The notes under the pieces are model-generated. The model had not been told where the DNA came from, searched no databases, and was given only the letters and a program-made list of their open reading frames with translations. 64,000 bases of DNA. It comes from Caenibius tardaugens NBRC 16725. GTDB lineage: Bacteria; Pseudomonadota; Alphaproteobacteria; Sphingomonadales; Sphingomonadaceae. Location of the stretch: positions 1,550,001 through 1,614,000 of the forward strand of contig NZ_CP034179.1 in NCBI RefSeq assembly GCF_003860345.1, written 5' to 3'. Shown here piece by piece: positions 27,522-35,926 of this stretch; the first letter of the stretch is position 1; each line of letters opens with the position of its first letter. Made by a program: the position numbers and the translations under genes.

Positions 27522-27583
27522 CACTGATTATTCTCGGTGCAACAGAACACAAAATAGCTGGGAAGAGGAGAGGGCGAAACGCC

Positions 27584-28612
27584 ATGAACTCCAATATACC
27601 CTTTGCCGCATTACCCGATCTCAGCGCGCGCATTATGCGTCACGCGTTGACCAACGAACTCAACGTAAATTGGGAAAATTTCTGCACTTACAATCACTTG
27701 AAGCCATTCTCGCTCGATGGCGGCGCCACTGAGCTCCTGGCACAGGATGAATTGCTGCTGCAGCAGGGTTTTGTCGAAACCACTGCGAATCACCCCAATC
27801 TCTGGTTCGATGTCGGGTTGCGCTATCGCTCGATCAAATATGGCACTCTGGGCCTTGCCATGATGACGGCACGCACATTGATCGAAGCGCTGGATGTTGC
27901 CTGCCGCTATCAGGCGCTGACTTATTCGCTGATCAATTACCGCAGCGTGCACACCGCCAACGGGGCCTGTGCATTGATCGGCGATGACAGCGACCTTCCT
28001 GCCCATTTGCGGAATTTCACGCAGCATCGCGATCTTGGCGCGATACGCACGCTGATTTCCGATCTTATGGCTGGACAGACCGTGCTGGAACGCGTGACGG
28101 TATCGGCGCCGCCCCCGGTCAACTGGGCCGCTCTGGAAAAAGCCTTTCCCTGCCCGGTGGAATTCGATGCGGATCGGACACAATGGATTTTCCTGCCGGG
28201 CACGGCAAATCGCCCACTCCCGCTCGCTGACGGGGAATTGTCCAGCCTTTACAGCACACGCTGCGACGGCCTGCTTGGCAAGGCGCGCGCCGATGCCCCG
28301 GTGACGCAGCGTCTGGCCATTCTGCTTGGTGCAGGTTCCGAACATTTCCTCAGCGCCGGAGAAGCCGCACGCAGGCTGGCCTTGTCCGAACGCACACTGC
28401 ATCGCCGCCTCGCCGAAGAAGGCACTCGTTTTTCTACGCTGGTGGACGAAGCCCGTTACCGTCAGGCGCGGGCGCTGCTGGCCGATCGGCGGATGACGAT
28501 CGAAACCATCGCCTTCGCCGTGGGCTTTGCCGAACCGTCCAGTTTCTCGCGCGCGTTCAAACGCTGGTCAGGCATGGGCGCACTCGAATATCGGCGTCAG
28601 CAGATAGACTGA
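27584..28612 (+). CDS. AraC-family transcriptional regulator
   Basis: A 342-residue regulator with an N-terminal ligand-binding domain of the arabinose-binding AraC type (about 20-200, VGLRYRSIKYGTLGLAMMTA) and a C-terminal pair of helix-turn-helix motifs (EAARRLALSERTLHRRLAEE and IETIAFAVGFAEPSSFSRAF). ATG 27584 follows an AGGAGAGGG sequence. It is divergent from the quinoprotein dehydrogenase gene, with the conserved 85-bp block between them, and is the probable activator of the dehydrogenase-hydrolase-aldehyde dehydrogenase operon and of the TonB receptor. Confidence 0.88.
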   Translation: MNSNIPFAALPDLSARIMRHALTNELNVNWENFCTYNHLKPFSLDGGATELLAQDELLLQQGFVETTANHPNLWFDVGLRYRSIKYGTLGLAMMTARTLIEALDVACRYQALTYSLINYRSVHTANGACALIGDDSDLPAHLRNFTQHRDLGAIRTLISDLMAGQTVLERVTVSAPPPVNWAALEKAFPCPVEFDADRTQWIFLPGTANRPLPLADGELSSLYSTRCDGLLGKARADAPVTQRLAILLGAGSEHFLSAGEAARRLALSERTLHRRLAEEGTRFSTLVDEARYRQARALLADRRMTIETIAFAVGFAEPSSFSRAFKRWSGMGALEYRRQQID

Positions 28613-28642
28613 GCGCGCCCGCCCGAATTGGTTACAGGCAGG

Positions 28643-30151
28643 TCACGTATAGGCGAATTCGGGCCCTTCCAGATCGATTGCCGGAATTTCCTCAGCCTCG
28701 CGCCAGTAATCCTGTGTGTGGCGCCATTCGGGCCGGTCGCCCAGCCGTTTGGGTAACTTGTCCATATCCCGGACCAGATAACCCGGATTGAAATTGTCAT
28801 CTTCGATCCACGGCTTGAGCGGTTCGTTGACGCCATCGCGTGGCAGCGCGATTTCAACCTTGTCGACACCCGTTTCCTGCATGTGCTGCAGCAAACGGCA
28901 CACGAAATCGCCCAGCAGATCGACGCGCAAGGTCCAGGCTGCACGAAAATAGCCGAACACCCAGACGAGATTGGGCACGCCCGCAAACATCATCCCGCGA
29001 TAGGTGGCGGTGGAGGACCAGTCGACCGCCTTCCCATCGACGACAAATTCGATGCCACCCATGACCAGCAGATTGAACCCGGTGGCCGCCACCACGAGAT
29101 CCGCCTTGAGATCCGCGCCCGATTCCAGATGAATGCCATCGGCCGTAAAATGATCGATGCGGTCCGTAACGGCCGAGACTTTCCCTTCCTTCATTTTCAC
29201 GAACATGTCGCCATCGGGAACGAACGCCAGCCGTTGCTGCCAAGGCCGGTATTTCGGGGTGAAGTGCGGTGCGAACTCGAAGTCGTCACCGGCATAAAGT
29301 CGCACCAGCGCTTTCAACTCCTCGAACACCACATCGGGTTCCTCGCGCGAGCGGTGATCCAGGGCCTGCAGATTGTGCAGGTAATCGAGCCGGGCACAGC
29401 GGTGGATCGTATCTTCGTCCACGCCGATCAGACGCAGGCGGTCCACCAGATCGCTGCGGTTCGGGTAACAGAAGAAATAGGTCGGTGAACGTTGCAGCAT
29501 GGTAACATGCGCAGCATCGTCGGCCATGGCGGGGATAACCGTTGCCGCTGTCGCACCCGACCCGATCACAACCACCTGCTTGCCCTTGTAATCCACCTTG
29601 TCGTGCCATTTTTGCGCGTGGATCAGTTCGCCCTGAAAATTCTCAATACCGGGCCATTGCGGCAGGTAGGGATTATCGTGGTCGTAATAGCCCTGACACA
29701 TCCACAGGAAGTTGCAGCGGTAGGTCTTGCCCGGTTCGCCGTCCGCACCGGTCGTTTCCACGGTCCACCGGTTATCGCTGCTGGACCACGAACAGCGCCT
29801 GATTTTCGTGCTGTAGCGAATGGCCCTGTCCAGCCCGTTTTCATGAATGACATCATCCAGATACTTGCGAATTTCTTGTGCGGTGGCGATGGGCGGCCCG
29901 ACCCAGGGCTTGAAGCGATACCCGAACGTGTAGAGATCGGAATCCGACCGAACCCCCGGATACTTGTGTGTCCGCCAGGTTCCGCCGAACTGCGATTGCG
30001 CTTCCAGGACAACAAAGCTCTTGCCCGGACATTGCGTCTTCAGGTGATACGCGCTGCCGATGCCGGAAATTCCCGCCCCGATGATCAGGACGTCGAATTC
30101 CTCATACGCACCCGTGTTATCCTGCCTTTGTTGCTCCAGGACTTCGCTCAC
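28643..30151 (-). CDS. Flavin-containing monooxygenase, Baeyer-Villiger type
   Basis: An FAD- and NADPH-dependent monooxygenase of about 502 residues. The FAD Rossmann motif is VLIIGAGISGIGSAYH near the N-terminus. The Baeyer-Villiger fingerprint FxGxxxHxxxW appears as FQGELIHAQKW. The NADPH motif is VVIGSGATAATV. The AATGF motif (VVAATGFNLL) is also present. Such enzymes insert oxygen next to a ketone to give an ester or lactone. Start is GTG 30151 with AGAGGAG about 6 bases upstream; the frame extends 33 codons further but without a better site. It is convergent with the AraC gene. Confidence 0.87.
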   Translation of the reverse strand: MSEVLEQQRQDNTGAYEEFDVLIIGAGISGIGSAYHLKTQCPGKSFVVLEAQSQFGGTWRTHKYPGVRSDSDLYTFGYRFKPWVGPPIATAQEIRKYLDDVIHENGLDRAIRYSTKIRRCSWSSSDNRWTVETTGADGEPGKTYRCNFLWMCQGYYDHDNPYLPQWPGIENFQGELIHAQKWHDKVDYKGKQVVVIGSGATAATVIPAMADDAAHVTMLQRSPTYFFCYPNRSDLVDRLRLIGVDEDTIHRCARLDYLHNLQALDHRSREEPDVVFEELKALVRLYAGDDFEFAPHFTPKYRPWQQRLAFVPDGDMFVKMKEGKVSAVTDRIDHFTADGIHLESGADLKADLVVAATGFNLLVMGGIEFVVDGKAVDWSSTATYRGMMFAGVPNLVWVFGYFRAAWTLRVDLLGDFVCRLLQHMQETGVDKVEIALPRDGVNEPLKPWIEDDNFNPGYLVRDMDKLPKRLGDRPEWRHTQDYWREAEEIPAIDLEGPEFAYT

Positions 30152-30467
30152 TTCCGACTCCTCTGCCGTCCTTATAGTGTTCCGGTGCGGAAAAAGGATT
30201 TCTGCACCAGCTTGCGCCAATCTGCCGACCCGCAAGCCGTATCTCCACATCTTACCCCGCCAAGAATCTGCCTCTTCCGGCCAGCAGCACCGCGCGAGCG
30301 AGCGCGGGTTCCGCCCGGTGCCAACCGCAATCCATATTTTGACAATACTGGTAGAACACCGTAATTAATCGGGAAACGGGAACGGCTATGCCGCGCGCTG
30401 CGCCAGGACAACAAAGGCGTGGGACGCGCGCCCGTCACGAGAGGATCAACCGCATGAAGGCCATTGT
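30152..30467. promoter_or_regulatory. Divergent intergenic region between monooxygenase and TIM-barrel genes
   Basis: About 315 bases separating two divergent genes, so at least two promoters are expected. The open frames that cross it show no family features. A TTCTTGGCGG-like segment on the minus strand (near 30260) faintly recalls the core of blocks A and B, but the match is too short to call an operator. Confidence 0.35.
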
Positions 30468-31271
30468 ATGAAGCCCATAAGTCTGGATTGCCTGACACTG
30501 CCCGATGCAACTCCGGTCGAGCTGATCGAATATGCGGCGCGAACGGGATATGGTTCGATCAGCCTCTGGGTCCAGCCACCGGCGCTGTTCCCGCCAATGC
30601 TCGCCACCCCTGCCATGGCGCGCGATATTGCCAGTGCGCTTGCGGCCAATGGTATTGCGCTCGGCAATCTTGAAGTCTTCAATATCAACAGCGACCACCC
30701 CGTCAGCGCGTTCGAGGATACGCTGGCATTCGGTGCTGCGCTCGGCGCGCAATCGGCCACGGCTATCAATTTCGGCCCGCACAGATCAGACATTGCAGAG
30801 CGGCTTGCCGCTTTTCACAAACTCTGCGCGCGGCTCGGCATGGCGACCTATGTCGAGCCCATTTCGATGGGCGCGACACGGACACTGGCCGATGGTGTGG
30901 CGCTGATCGACGCCGCCGGGGTCGATGCCCGGTTGGTGCTGGATTGCCTCCATCTGATCCGCACCGGCGGTTCACCGGAAAGCATCGCGGCGATTGCCCC
31001 TGCCACTATCGGATATGTGCAGCTTTGCGACGGGCTGCTTGCCATTGCCGAGGATGAAATCGGCGTCGAAGCAACCGCCAATCGCCTCTATCCCTGCGAA
31101 GGCGAATTCCCGCTGGCCGAAATTCTGCGGGCGGTGCCAGCCGACGTACAACTGGGCGTGGAAGTGCCCAGTCTGGACCGGCAGGAACAGGGGCAACCGC
31201 CCCTGCAACGGGCAAAGGAAGCCATGGCTGCCACGCGGGACCTTCTCAAACGCGTGGAATCTGGGCTGTGA
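30468..31271 (+). CDS. Sugar phosphate isomerase/epimerase-like TIM-barrel protein
   Basis: A 267-residue protein of the xylose-isomerase-like TIM-barrel superfamily: it opens MKPISLDCLTLPDATPVELI and carries barrel strands ending in likely metal ligands (YVEPISMG with Glu, LVLDCLHLIRTG with Asp and His, YVQLCDG, LGVEVPS with Glu). Members are isomerases, epimerases or hydrolases acting on sugars, inositols or hydroxy-ketones. The next gene begins inside its stop codon (GTGA), so it is coupled with an SDR. Substrate is unknown. Confidence 0.75.
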   Translation: MKPISLDCLTLPDATPVELIEYAARTGYGSISLWVQPPALFPPMLATPAMARDIASALAANGIALGNLEVFNINSDHPVSAFEDTLAFGAALGAQSATAINFGPHRSDIAERLAAFHKLCARLGMATYVEPISMGATRTLADGVALIDAAGVDARLVLDCLHLIRTGGSPESIAAIAPATIGYVQLCDGLLAIAEDEIGVEATANRLYPCEGEFPLAEILRAVPADVQLGVEVPSLDRQEQGQPPLQRAKEAMAATRDLLKRVESGL

Positions 31272-32089
31272 CCGGGTTCCAGATCAACGGACACGTCGGT
31301 GTCGTCACGGGCGGATGCAGCGGGATCGGCCGCGCCATCGCCGAAACATTGATCGGGGAAGGCGCGCAAGTCGTGGTCTTCGACCTTTCCCCTGACGATG
31401 CCCCCACGGGGACAGCACTGGCGCTGAACGTGGATGTTTCCGACGAACAGGCCGTGGCCAGGGCTTTCGCCACGATCGAAGACCGGTTTGGGGACCTCGA
31501 TTTTGCCGTGAACAATGCCGGAATCGATATCGAGACCGAACCATCGGAAGAATGGCTGGCCGGCCCGCTGGACCGGACGATCGATGTCGATCTCAAGGGT
31601 GTCTATCACTGCATGCGGCACGCGATTGCCCTGATGCGCCCCCGGAAAAGCGGCGCGATCGTCAATATCGGATCGGTGGCCGCGCTGGTCGGCACGGCGA
31701 CCCGGCCGGTCTATGCCGCCAGCAAACACGCCGTGACCGGATTGACCCGCACAGCGGCGATCCAGTTCGGCGAAGACAACATCCGCACCAATATCGTCTG
31801 TCCGGGCGGCACCCGTACCGATCTTCTGGAAAAGGTCATGACCGACAATCCGGTGCTGCGCGATCACATTGTCGCCAGTTGCCCGATGCGGCGGCTGGCC
31901 GAACCGTCGGAAATCGCCGACGCCGTATTGTGGCTGGTGTCGCCGCGATCATCCTTCGTCAATGGCGCGGTGATCTCTGTCGACGGGGGTATACGGCAGG
32001 CTGACCGGCCTGCCGTGCGCCATCTCAGCGCCACACCGCTTCGGGCGGCAGGCTCATCAAAATGGCATCAATGTTCCCGCCCGTCTTGA
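31268..32089 (+). CDS. Short-chain dehydrogenase/reductase, C-terminus altered by a probable frameshift
   Basis: Classical SDR: cofactor motif TGGCSGIG, NNAG, catalytic Ser in NIGSVAAL and YAASK. The Asp after the second strand (VVFDLS) suggests NAD rather than NADP. GTG 31268 overlaps the upstream stop. As sequenced, the end reads SVDGGIRQADRP and continues about 65 bp into the convergent hemF gene. One extra G in the G5 run at 31985-31989 would instead give SVDGGYTAG and a stop at 32002-32004, the normal SDR ending, just before hemF and within a hairpin. I take the natural end to be 32004. Confidence 0.83.
   Translation: MTGFQINGHVGVVTGGCSGIGRAIAETLIGEGAQVVVFDLSPDDAPTGTALALNVDVSDEQAVARAFATIEDRFGDLDFAVNNAGIDIETEPSEEWLAGPLDRTIDVDLKGVYHCMRHAIALMRPRKSGAIVNIGSVAALVGTATRPVYAASKHAVTGLTRTAAIQFGEDNIRTNIVCPGGTRTDLLEKVMTDNPVLRDHIVASCPMRRLAEPSEIADAVLWLVSPRSSFVNGAVISVDGGIRQADRPAVRHLSATPLRAAGSSKWHQCSRPS
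31993..32016. terminator. Hairpin between the SDR and hemF genes
   Basis: A perfect 9-bp stem ACGGCAGGC/GCCTGCCGT around a 6-base loop TGACCG. It sits at the expected natural end of the SDR and just beyond the hemF stop codon, so it could serve both convergent genes. No T run follows. Confidence 0.5.
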
Positions 32090-32882
32090 GCCCGAACAGG
32101 GTGCCACGATCATAAACCAGATTGAATTCCGCATAGCGGCCGCGCCATTCCAGCTGGCGCTGCTTATCTTCAGCGGTGAACGCATGGCCCATGCGCCGAC
32201 GCACGAGCTGCGGGAAAATGGTCAGGAAGGCGGAACCGACATCGCGCGTGAAGGCAAAATGGCGTTCCCACGCGGCGTGATCGGCGCATTCGAGATGATC
32301 GTAGAATATCCCGCCTACGCCGCGATGCACATTACGATGGGGAATGAAAAAATAGTCGTCGGCCCATTGTTTGTAGCGCGGATAGTATTCGGGATCATGG
32401 GCATCGCAAGCCTGCTGGAAAGCCGCATGAAAATCGCCCGTATCCTCGTCATAGGGGATCGGCGGGTTGAGATCGGCGCCCCCCCCGAACCATGCCTTGC
32501 TGGTGGTCAGGAAACGCGTGTTCATATGCACAGCGGGCACATGCGGATTGGCCATGTGCGCCACCAGACTGATACCGGTGGCGGTAAAGCCGGGATTTTC
32601 CGCACCGGCGCCATGGATCGTTCGGGCGAATTCCGGCGCGAAATCCCCGCGCACGGTTGAGACATTGACACCAACCTTCTCGAAGACCTTGCCCTTCATC
32701 ACCCCGCGGACACCGCCGCCGCCTTCCGAGGCATCGTCCGTTTCCCGATCCCACGGCGTATATTCGAATGCGGCATCGCTGCCTGCCTCGCGCTCGATCG
32801 CTTCGAATGCAGCGCAGATATCGTCGCGTAGGCTTTCGAACCATTGCTTGGCTTGGGCGGTTTGGGCTGTCCAGTCAGTCAT
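32025..32882 (-). CDS. hemF: Oxygen-dependent coproporphyrinogen III oxidase
   Basis: Heme biosynthesis enzyme that decarboxylates two propionates of coproporphyrinogen III using O2. The 285-residue length and motifs are typical: GGGVRGVMKGKVFEKVGVN, VHMNTRFL, WFGGGADLNP, HRGVGGIFYDHL, and the C-terminal WRGRYAEFNLVYDRGTLFGL. ATG 32882 (MTDWTAQ) is preferred; an upstream ATG would add eight residues. It is divergent from the pdeM gene 45 bp away. Confidence 0.95.
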   Translation of the reverse strand: MTDWTAQTAQAKQWFESLRDDICAAFEAIEREAGSDAAFEYTPWDRETDDASEGGGGVRGVMKGKVFEKVGVNVSTVRGDFAPEFARTIHGAGAENPGFTATGISLVAHMANPHVPAVHMNTRFLTTSKAWFGGGADLNPPIPYDEDTGDFHAAFQQACDAHDPEYYPRYKQWADDYFFIPHRNVHRGVGGIFYDHLECADHAAWERHFAFTRDVGSAFLTIFPQLVRRRMGHAFTAEDKQRQLEWRGRYAEFNLVYDRGTLFGLKTGGNIDAILMSLPPEAVWR

Positions 32883-32927
32883 GGATACGGCCTTGCCAAG
32901 TTGCACGGCTTACGGCAAGCACAAGCG

Positions 32928-33620
32928 ATGGTTCCCCTTTCGTTCGTTGGTGAAGATTGGTGGCTGACGCGTTCGGGCGCATTATTTCGCCCCCGTGCGT
33001 CCGCGCTGCTGGTTGCGGATCTGCACCTTGAAAAGGCGAGCTTCTTTGCCACATATGGACAGATGCTGCCGCCCTATGACAGCCGCGAAACATTGGGGCG
33101 GTTGGCGGATGCCATTCGCGAAACGGGCGCCATTCGGGTCTTTTGCCTGGGCGACAGTTTCCACGATGACGAGGGATTCGCCCGGATGGAACCCCATGCC
33201 GCTGGCATGCTGGAAGCGCTCACCCGGGCGACCGACTGGGTCTGGATAACCGGCAATCACGATGCCCACGGCGCGCCCGCCGGGATTGGCAGCGTGGTGG
33301 AGGAAGCCGAAGATGCCGGCATTGTCCTGCGGCATCGTGCAACACCAGGGGAAACCCGTCCTGAACTGTCGGGCCATTTCCATCCCCGCCTGCGGGTGCG
33401 CATACGCGAACGCAACATTCGCCGCCCCTGCGCGGTGATCGCCCATGGGGCAGATGGCCCGAACCGCATGATCCTGCCCGCCTTCGGCGCCTTGACGGGC
33501 GGCATGGACGCTGGCGATCCGGCGATTGTATCCGCGATGCAGCCTGCCCGTTCGATCGACGCGGTTCTGCCCGCGCGGGGCCAGCTGGCCAGATTTCCAC
33601 TGTGGCGCGCAACAAACTGA
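32928..33620 (+). CDS. pdeM: Ligase-associated DNA damage response endonuclease PdeM
   Basis: Metallophosphoesterase of about 230 residues. The calcineurin-like metal motifs are DLHLEK, GDSFHDD, GNHD and GHFHP, and the N-terminal WWLTRSGALF is typical of the PdeM family, which elsewhere clusters with a DNA ligase, an exonuclease and a helicase. None of those partners is nearby here. ATG 32928 (MVPLSF) is chosen as start; the open frame extends into the hemF gene on the other strand, which is shadow. Confidence 0.82.
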   Translation: MVPLSFVGEDWWLTRSGALFRPRASALLVADLHLEKASFFATYGQMLPPYDSRETLGRLADAIRETGAIRVFCLGDSFHDDEGFARMEPHAAGMLEALTRATDWVWITGNHDAHGAPAGIGSVVEEAEDAGIVLRHRATPGETRPELSGHFHPRLRVRIRERNIRRPCAVIAHGADGPNRMILPAFGALTGGMDAGDPAIVSAMQPARSIDAVLPARGQLARFPLWRATN

Positions 33621-33715
33621 TCAATACGGCCGGAAAGCTGTAAGCGACCCCCTTTCACTGGCGCACGAATCTCTTTAAGAGGCGCCAGCAAAGTAACACC
33701 CAAGGAGAACCTGCT

Positions 33716-34258
33716 ATACCTCGTCCACCCCGGCGCATGATGGCGCCGCCCGTCAAGAGCGGGCCCCGCTTCGACCATATGATCCAGTCCGATAAAGTCC
33801 GCGTCATTGACGAAAGCGGCGAAAATATCGGCGTGATGTACACGCGCGAAGCGATTGAACAGGCGGCCGATGTCGGCCTCAATCTGGTTGAGGTTTCGCC
33901 CAATGCGGATCCGCCGGTGTGCAAGTTCCTCGACGTTGGCAAATATCGCTACGAAGCGCAGAAAAAGGCCAATGCCGCACGCAAGACGCAGAAGACCCAG
34001 GACATCAAAGAGGTCAAGATGCGCCCCAATATCGACACGCACGATTATGACGTGAAGATGCGCAATGTGTACCGCTTCATCGAAGATGGCGACAAGGTGA
34101 AGGTAACCCTGCGCTTCCGCGGTCGTGAAATGAGCCACCAGCAACTGGGCATGGATTTGCTGCGCCGGGTTCAGGATGATGTGGCCGAAGTCGCCAAGGT
34201 CGAAGCGTACCCGCGACTCGAGGGACGCCAGATGTTGATGGTCCTGGCGCCGAAGTAA
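33716..34258 (+). CDS. infC: Translation initiation factor IF-3 with ATA start
   Basis: IF-3 keeps ribosomal subunits apart and checks start-codon pairing. Motifs: the N-terminal domain VRVIDESGENIGVM and NLVEVSPNADPPVCKFLDVG, a Lys-rich linker, and the C-terminal domain KVTLRFRGREMSHQQLG. A perfect AAGGAG lies 8 bases before an in-frame ATA at 33716, giving IPRPPRRMMAPPVKSG. IF-3 genes commonly use ATT/ATA/ATC starts for autoregulation, so I place the start there rather than at ATG 33737, which lacks a ribosome-binding site. Confidence 0.93.
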   Translation: MPRPPRRMMAPPVKSGPRFDHMIQSDKVRVIDESGENIGVMYTREAIEQAADVGLNLVEVSPNADPPVCKFLDVGKYRYEAQKKANAARKTQKTQDIKEVKMRPNIDTHDYDVKMRNVYRFIEDGDKVKVTLRFRGREMSHQQLGMDLLRRVQDDVAEVAKVEAYPRLEGRQMLMVLAPK

Positions 34259-34271
34259 CCGGCGCCTGACC

Positions 34272-34295
34272 GGCCGACCCCGCAAAGGGGCGGCC
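34272..34295 (+). terminator. Hairpin downstream of infC
   Basis: Stem GGCCGACCCC/GGGGCGGCC with one bulged base and the loop GCAAA, 13 bases after the infC stop. No T run follows; probably a weak or factor-dependent terminator. Confidence 0.45.
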
Positions 34296-34320
34296 ACCGG
34301 GGGGAGAGGGGGACGCGCGC

Positions 34321-35727
34321 ATGTCTGCACGCCGGATCGGCTTCTGGCTTGGGCTGGCCGGATTTCTCGCGACTGTTCTGTTTCCCGCACCCGGCGCCAT
34401 GCCTGCACAGGCATGGTCGGTCGCAGGGCTGGTCATCCTGATGGCCGCATGGTGGATGACAGAAGCGATCCCCCTGACCGCCACCGCCATCCTGCCGTTC
34501 ATTCTCCTGCCGCTGTTGGGCGTGGCGGATGCCAACAAGACCGCAGCGGCGTACTATTCCCCGATCATGTTCCTGTTCGTGGGCGGTGCATTTCTGGCGC
34601 TGGCGATTGAACGGACCGGATTGCACCGGCGTCTGGCGCTGGCGATCCTGCGCCGGGCCAGCGGCAGCCCGCGCCAGCTTCTGTTTGCGGTGATGATGGC
34701 AACCGCGCTTATCTCCACCGTCATTTCCAACACATCGACCGCGTTTATCATGATGCCCATGGCGCTTGCCATGTTGGCCTCGGGCGGGGTCGAGGAAGGT
34801 CGCACCACCGGCATGGCGGGTGCCCTGCCCATGGGTGTCGCTTTCGCCGCCACGATCGGCGGCTATGGCACCATGGTTGGCACACCCACCAATGCCATCG
34901 CCGCCGGCTTGCTGGAACAGACATTGGGGATGGAAATCGGGTTCGCCGAATGGAGCATGTATGGCATGCCCGTCGTCCTGATCGGCGTGCCATTGGCGGG
35001 GTGGATCATCGCCCGTATCCAGAAACTGGACGACGACGATTTCGATCCGGTCGCCGCACGCGAGGCAATCGCCCATGCGCCCGCCTGGACTGTCCCGGAA
35101 AAACGCCTGGCCGCGCTGTTCGCGCTGACCGTTCTGGCCTGGCTGCTGCAACCACTGCTGGAAACCGTCTTGCCCAAAGGCAGCCTGACGGACGGCACGA
35201 TTGCAGCGATTGCGGGCCTTTTGCTGTTCATGCTGCCCGATGGCACCGGGCGGCCCATGCTGCTCTGGCCGGAAGCAAACCGCGCGCCGTGGGATGTCGT
35301 CCTGATGTTCGGCGGCGGTCTGGCGCTGGCCATGGGCATGAGCCAATCCGGCCTTGCCGACTGGTTCGGTCAGATGCTGCTGCCGCTGTCAGGCATCCCG
35401 CTGGTCTTGCTTGCGATCATCATTGTCGGGTTTGTCGTGGTGGTCACCGAATTCGCCAGCAATATCGCCGCTGCCAGCGCGATCATGCCAGTGGTGGGCG
35501 CGCTGGTCGTTGCGCTGGGTGCCGATCCGGTGCTTCTGGCGCTTCCCGCTGCGTTCGCGGCAAGCTGGGGCTTCATGCTGCCTTCAGGCACCGGCCCCAA
35601 TGCCATTGCCTGGGGCACCCGTCATGTGGCCCTGCCCCGCGTGTTGAAGGCCGGGCTTCTGCTCGACCTGTCAGGCATTCTGCTGATCGTGGGCGTGATC
35701 TGGGGCGTTGCCGCCATTGCAGGCTAG
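34321..35727 (+). CDS. DASS (SLC13) family anion:sodium symporter
   Basis: A 468-residue inner-membrane carrier of the divalent anion/sodium symporter family, which takes up dicarboxylates, citrate or sulfate. About 11-12 hydrophobic segments are visible. The signature Ser-Asn-Thr appears in STVISNTSTAFIMMP, and the second repeat carries the matching EFASNIAAASAIMP. The conserved start WWMTEAIPLTATAILPF is typical. It stands alone with no obvious substrate-specific neighbour. Confidence 0.85.
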   Translation: MSARRIGFWLGLAGFLATVLFPAPGAMPAQAWSVAGLVILMAAWWMTEAIPLTATAILPFILLPLLGVADANKTAAAYYSPIMFLFVGGAFLALAIERTGLHRRLALAILRRASGSPRQLLFAVMMATALISTVISNTSTAFIMMPMALAMLASGGVEEGRTTGMAGALPMGVAFAATIGGYGTMVGTPTNAIAAGLLEQTLGMEIGFAEWSMYGMPVVLIGVPLAGWIIARIQKLDDDDFDPVAAREAIAHAPAWTVPEKRLAALFALTVLAWLLQPLLETVLPKGSLTDGTIAAIAGLLLFMLPDGTGRPMLLWPEANRAPWDVVLMFGGGLALAMGMSQSGLADWFGQMLLPLSGIPLVLLAIIIVGFVVVVTEFASNIAAASAIMPVVGALVVALGADPVLLALPAAFAASWGFMLPSGTGPNAIAWGTRHVALPRVLKAGLLLDLSGILLIVGVIWGVAAIAG

Positions 35728-35926
35728 ATCGCCGCGCAACCGCGTCGTTTTCATAGGCACGCCTGGGAACAAATGCCCTTCACAAACGCTGGGGCCGTGA
35801 CGGGCAGACGCCGATTACCTGTTGGATATTCTCTTATCAAATAGGGTTTGTGTATTGTCTTGCGTGTGTATCGTCCCCGTCAGCCCAGCTTCGCGGCGCT
35901 ATCATGCGAGGCAGGAGAAACTGTGC

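Noticed and set aside
30172-30510. A 112-residue frame upstream of the monooxygenase
   Set aside because: No ribosome-binding site, no homology features, and it overlaps the divergent gene start.
31552-32004. A 150-residue open frame ending GYTAG
   Set aside because: It is the +1 frame of the SDR. Only its last codons are meaningful, as the natural SDR end after a lost G.
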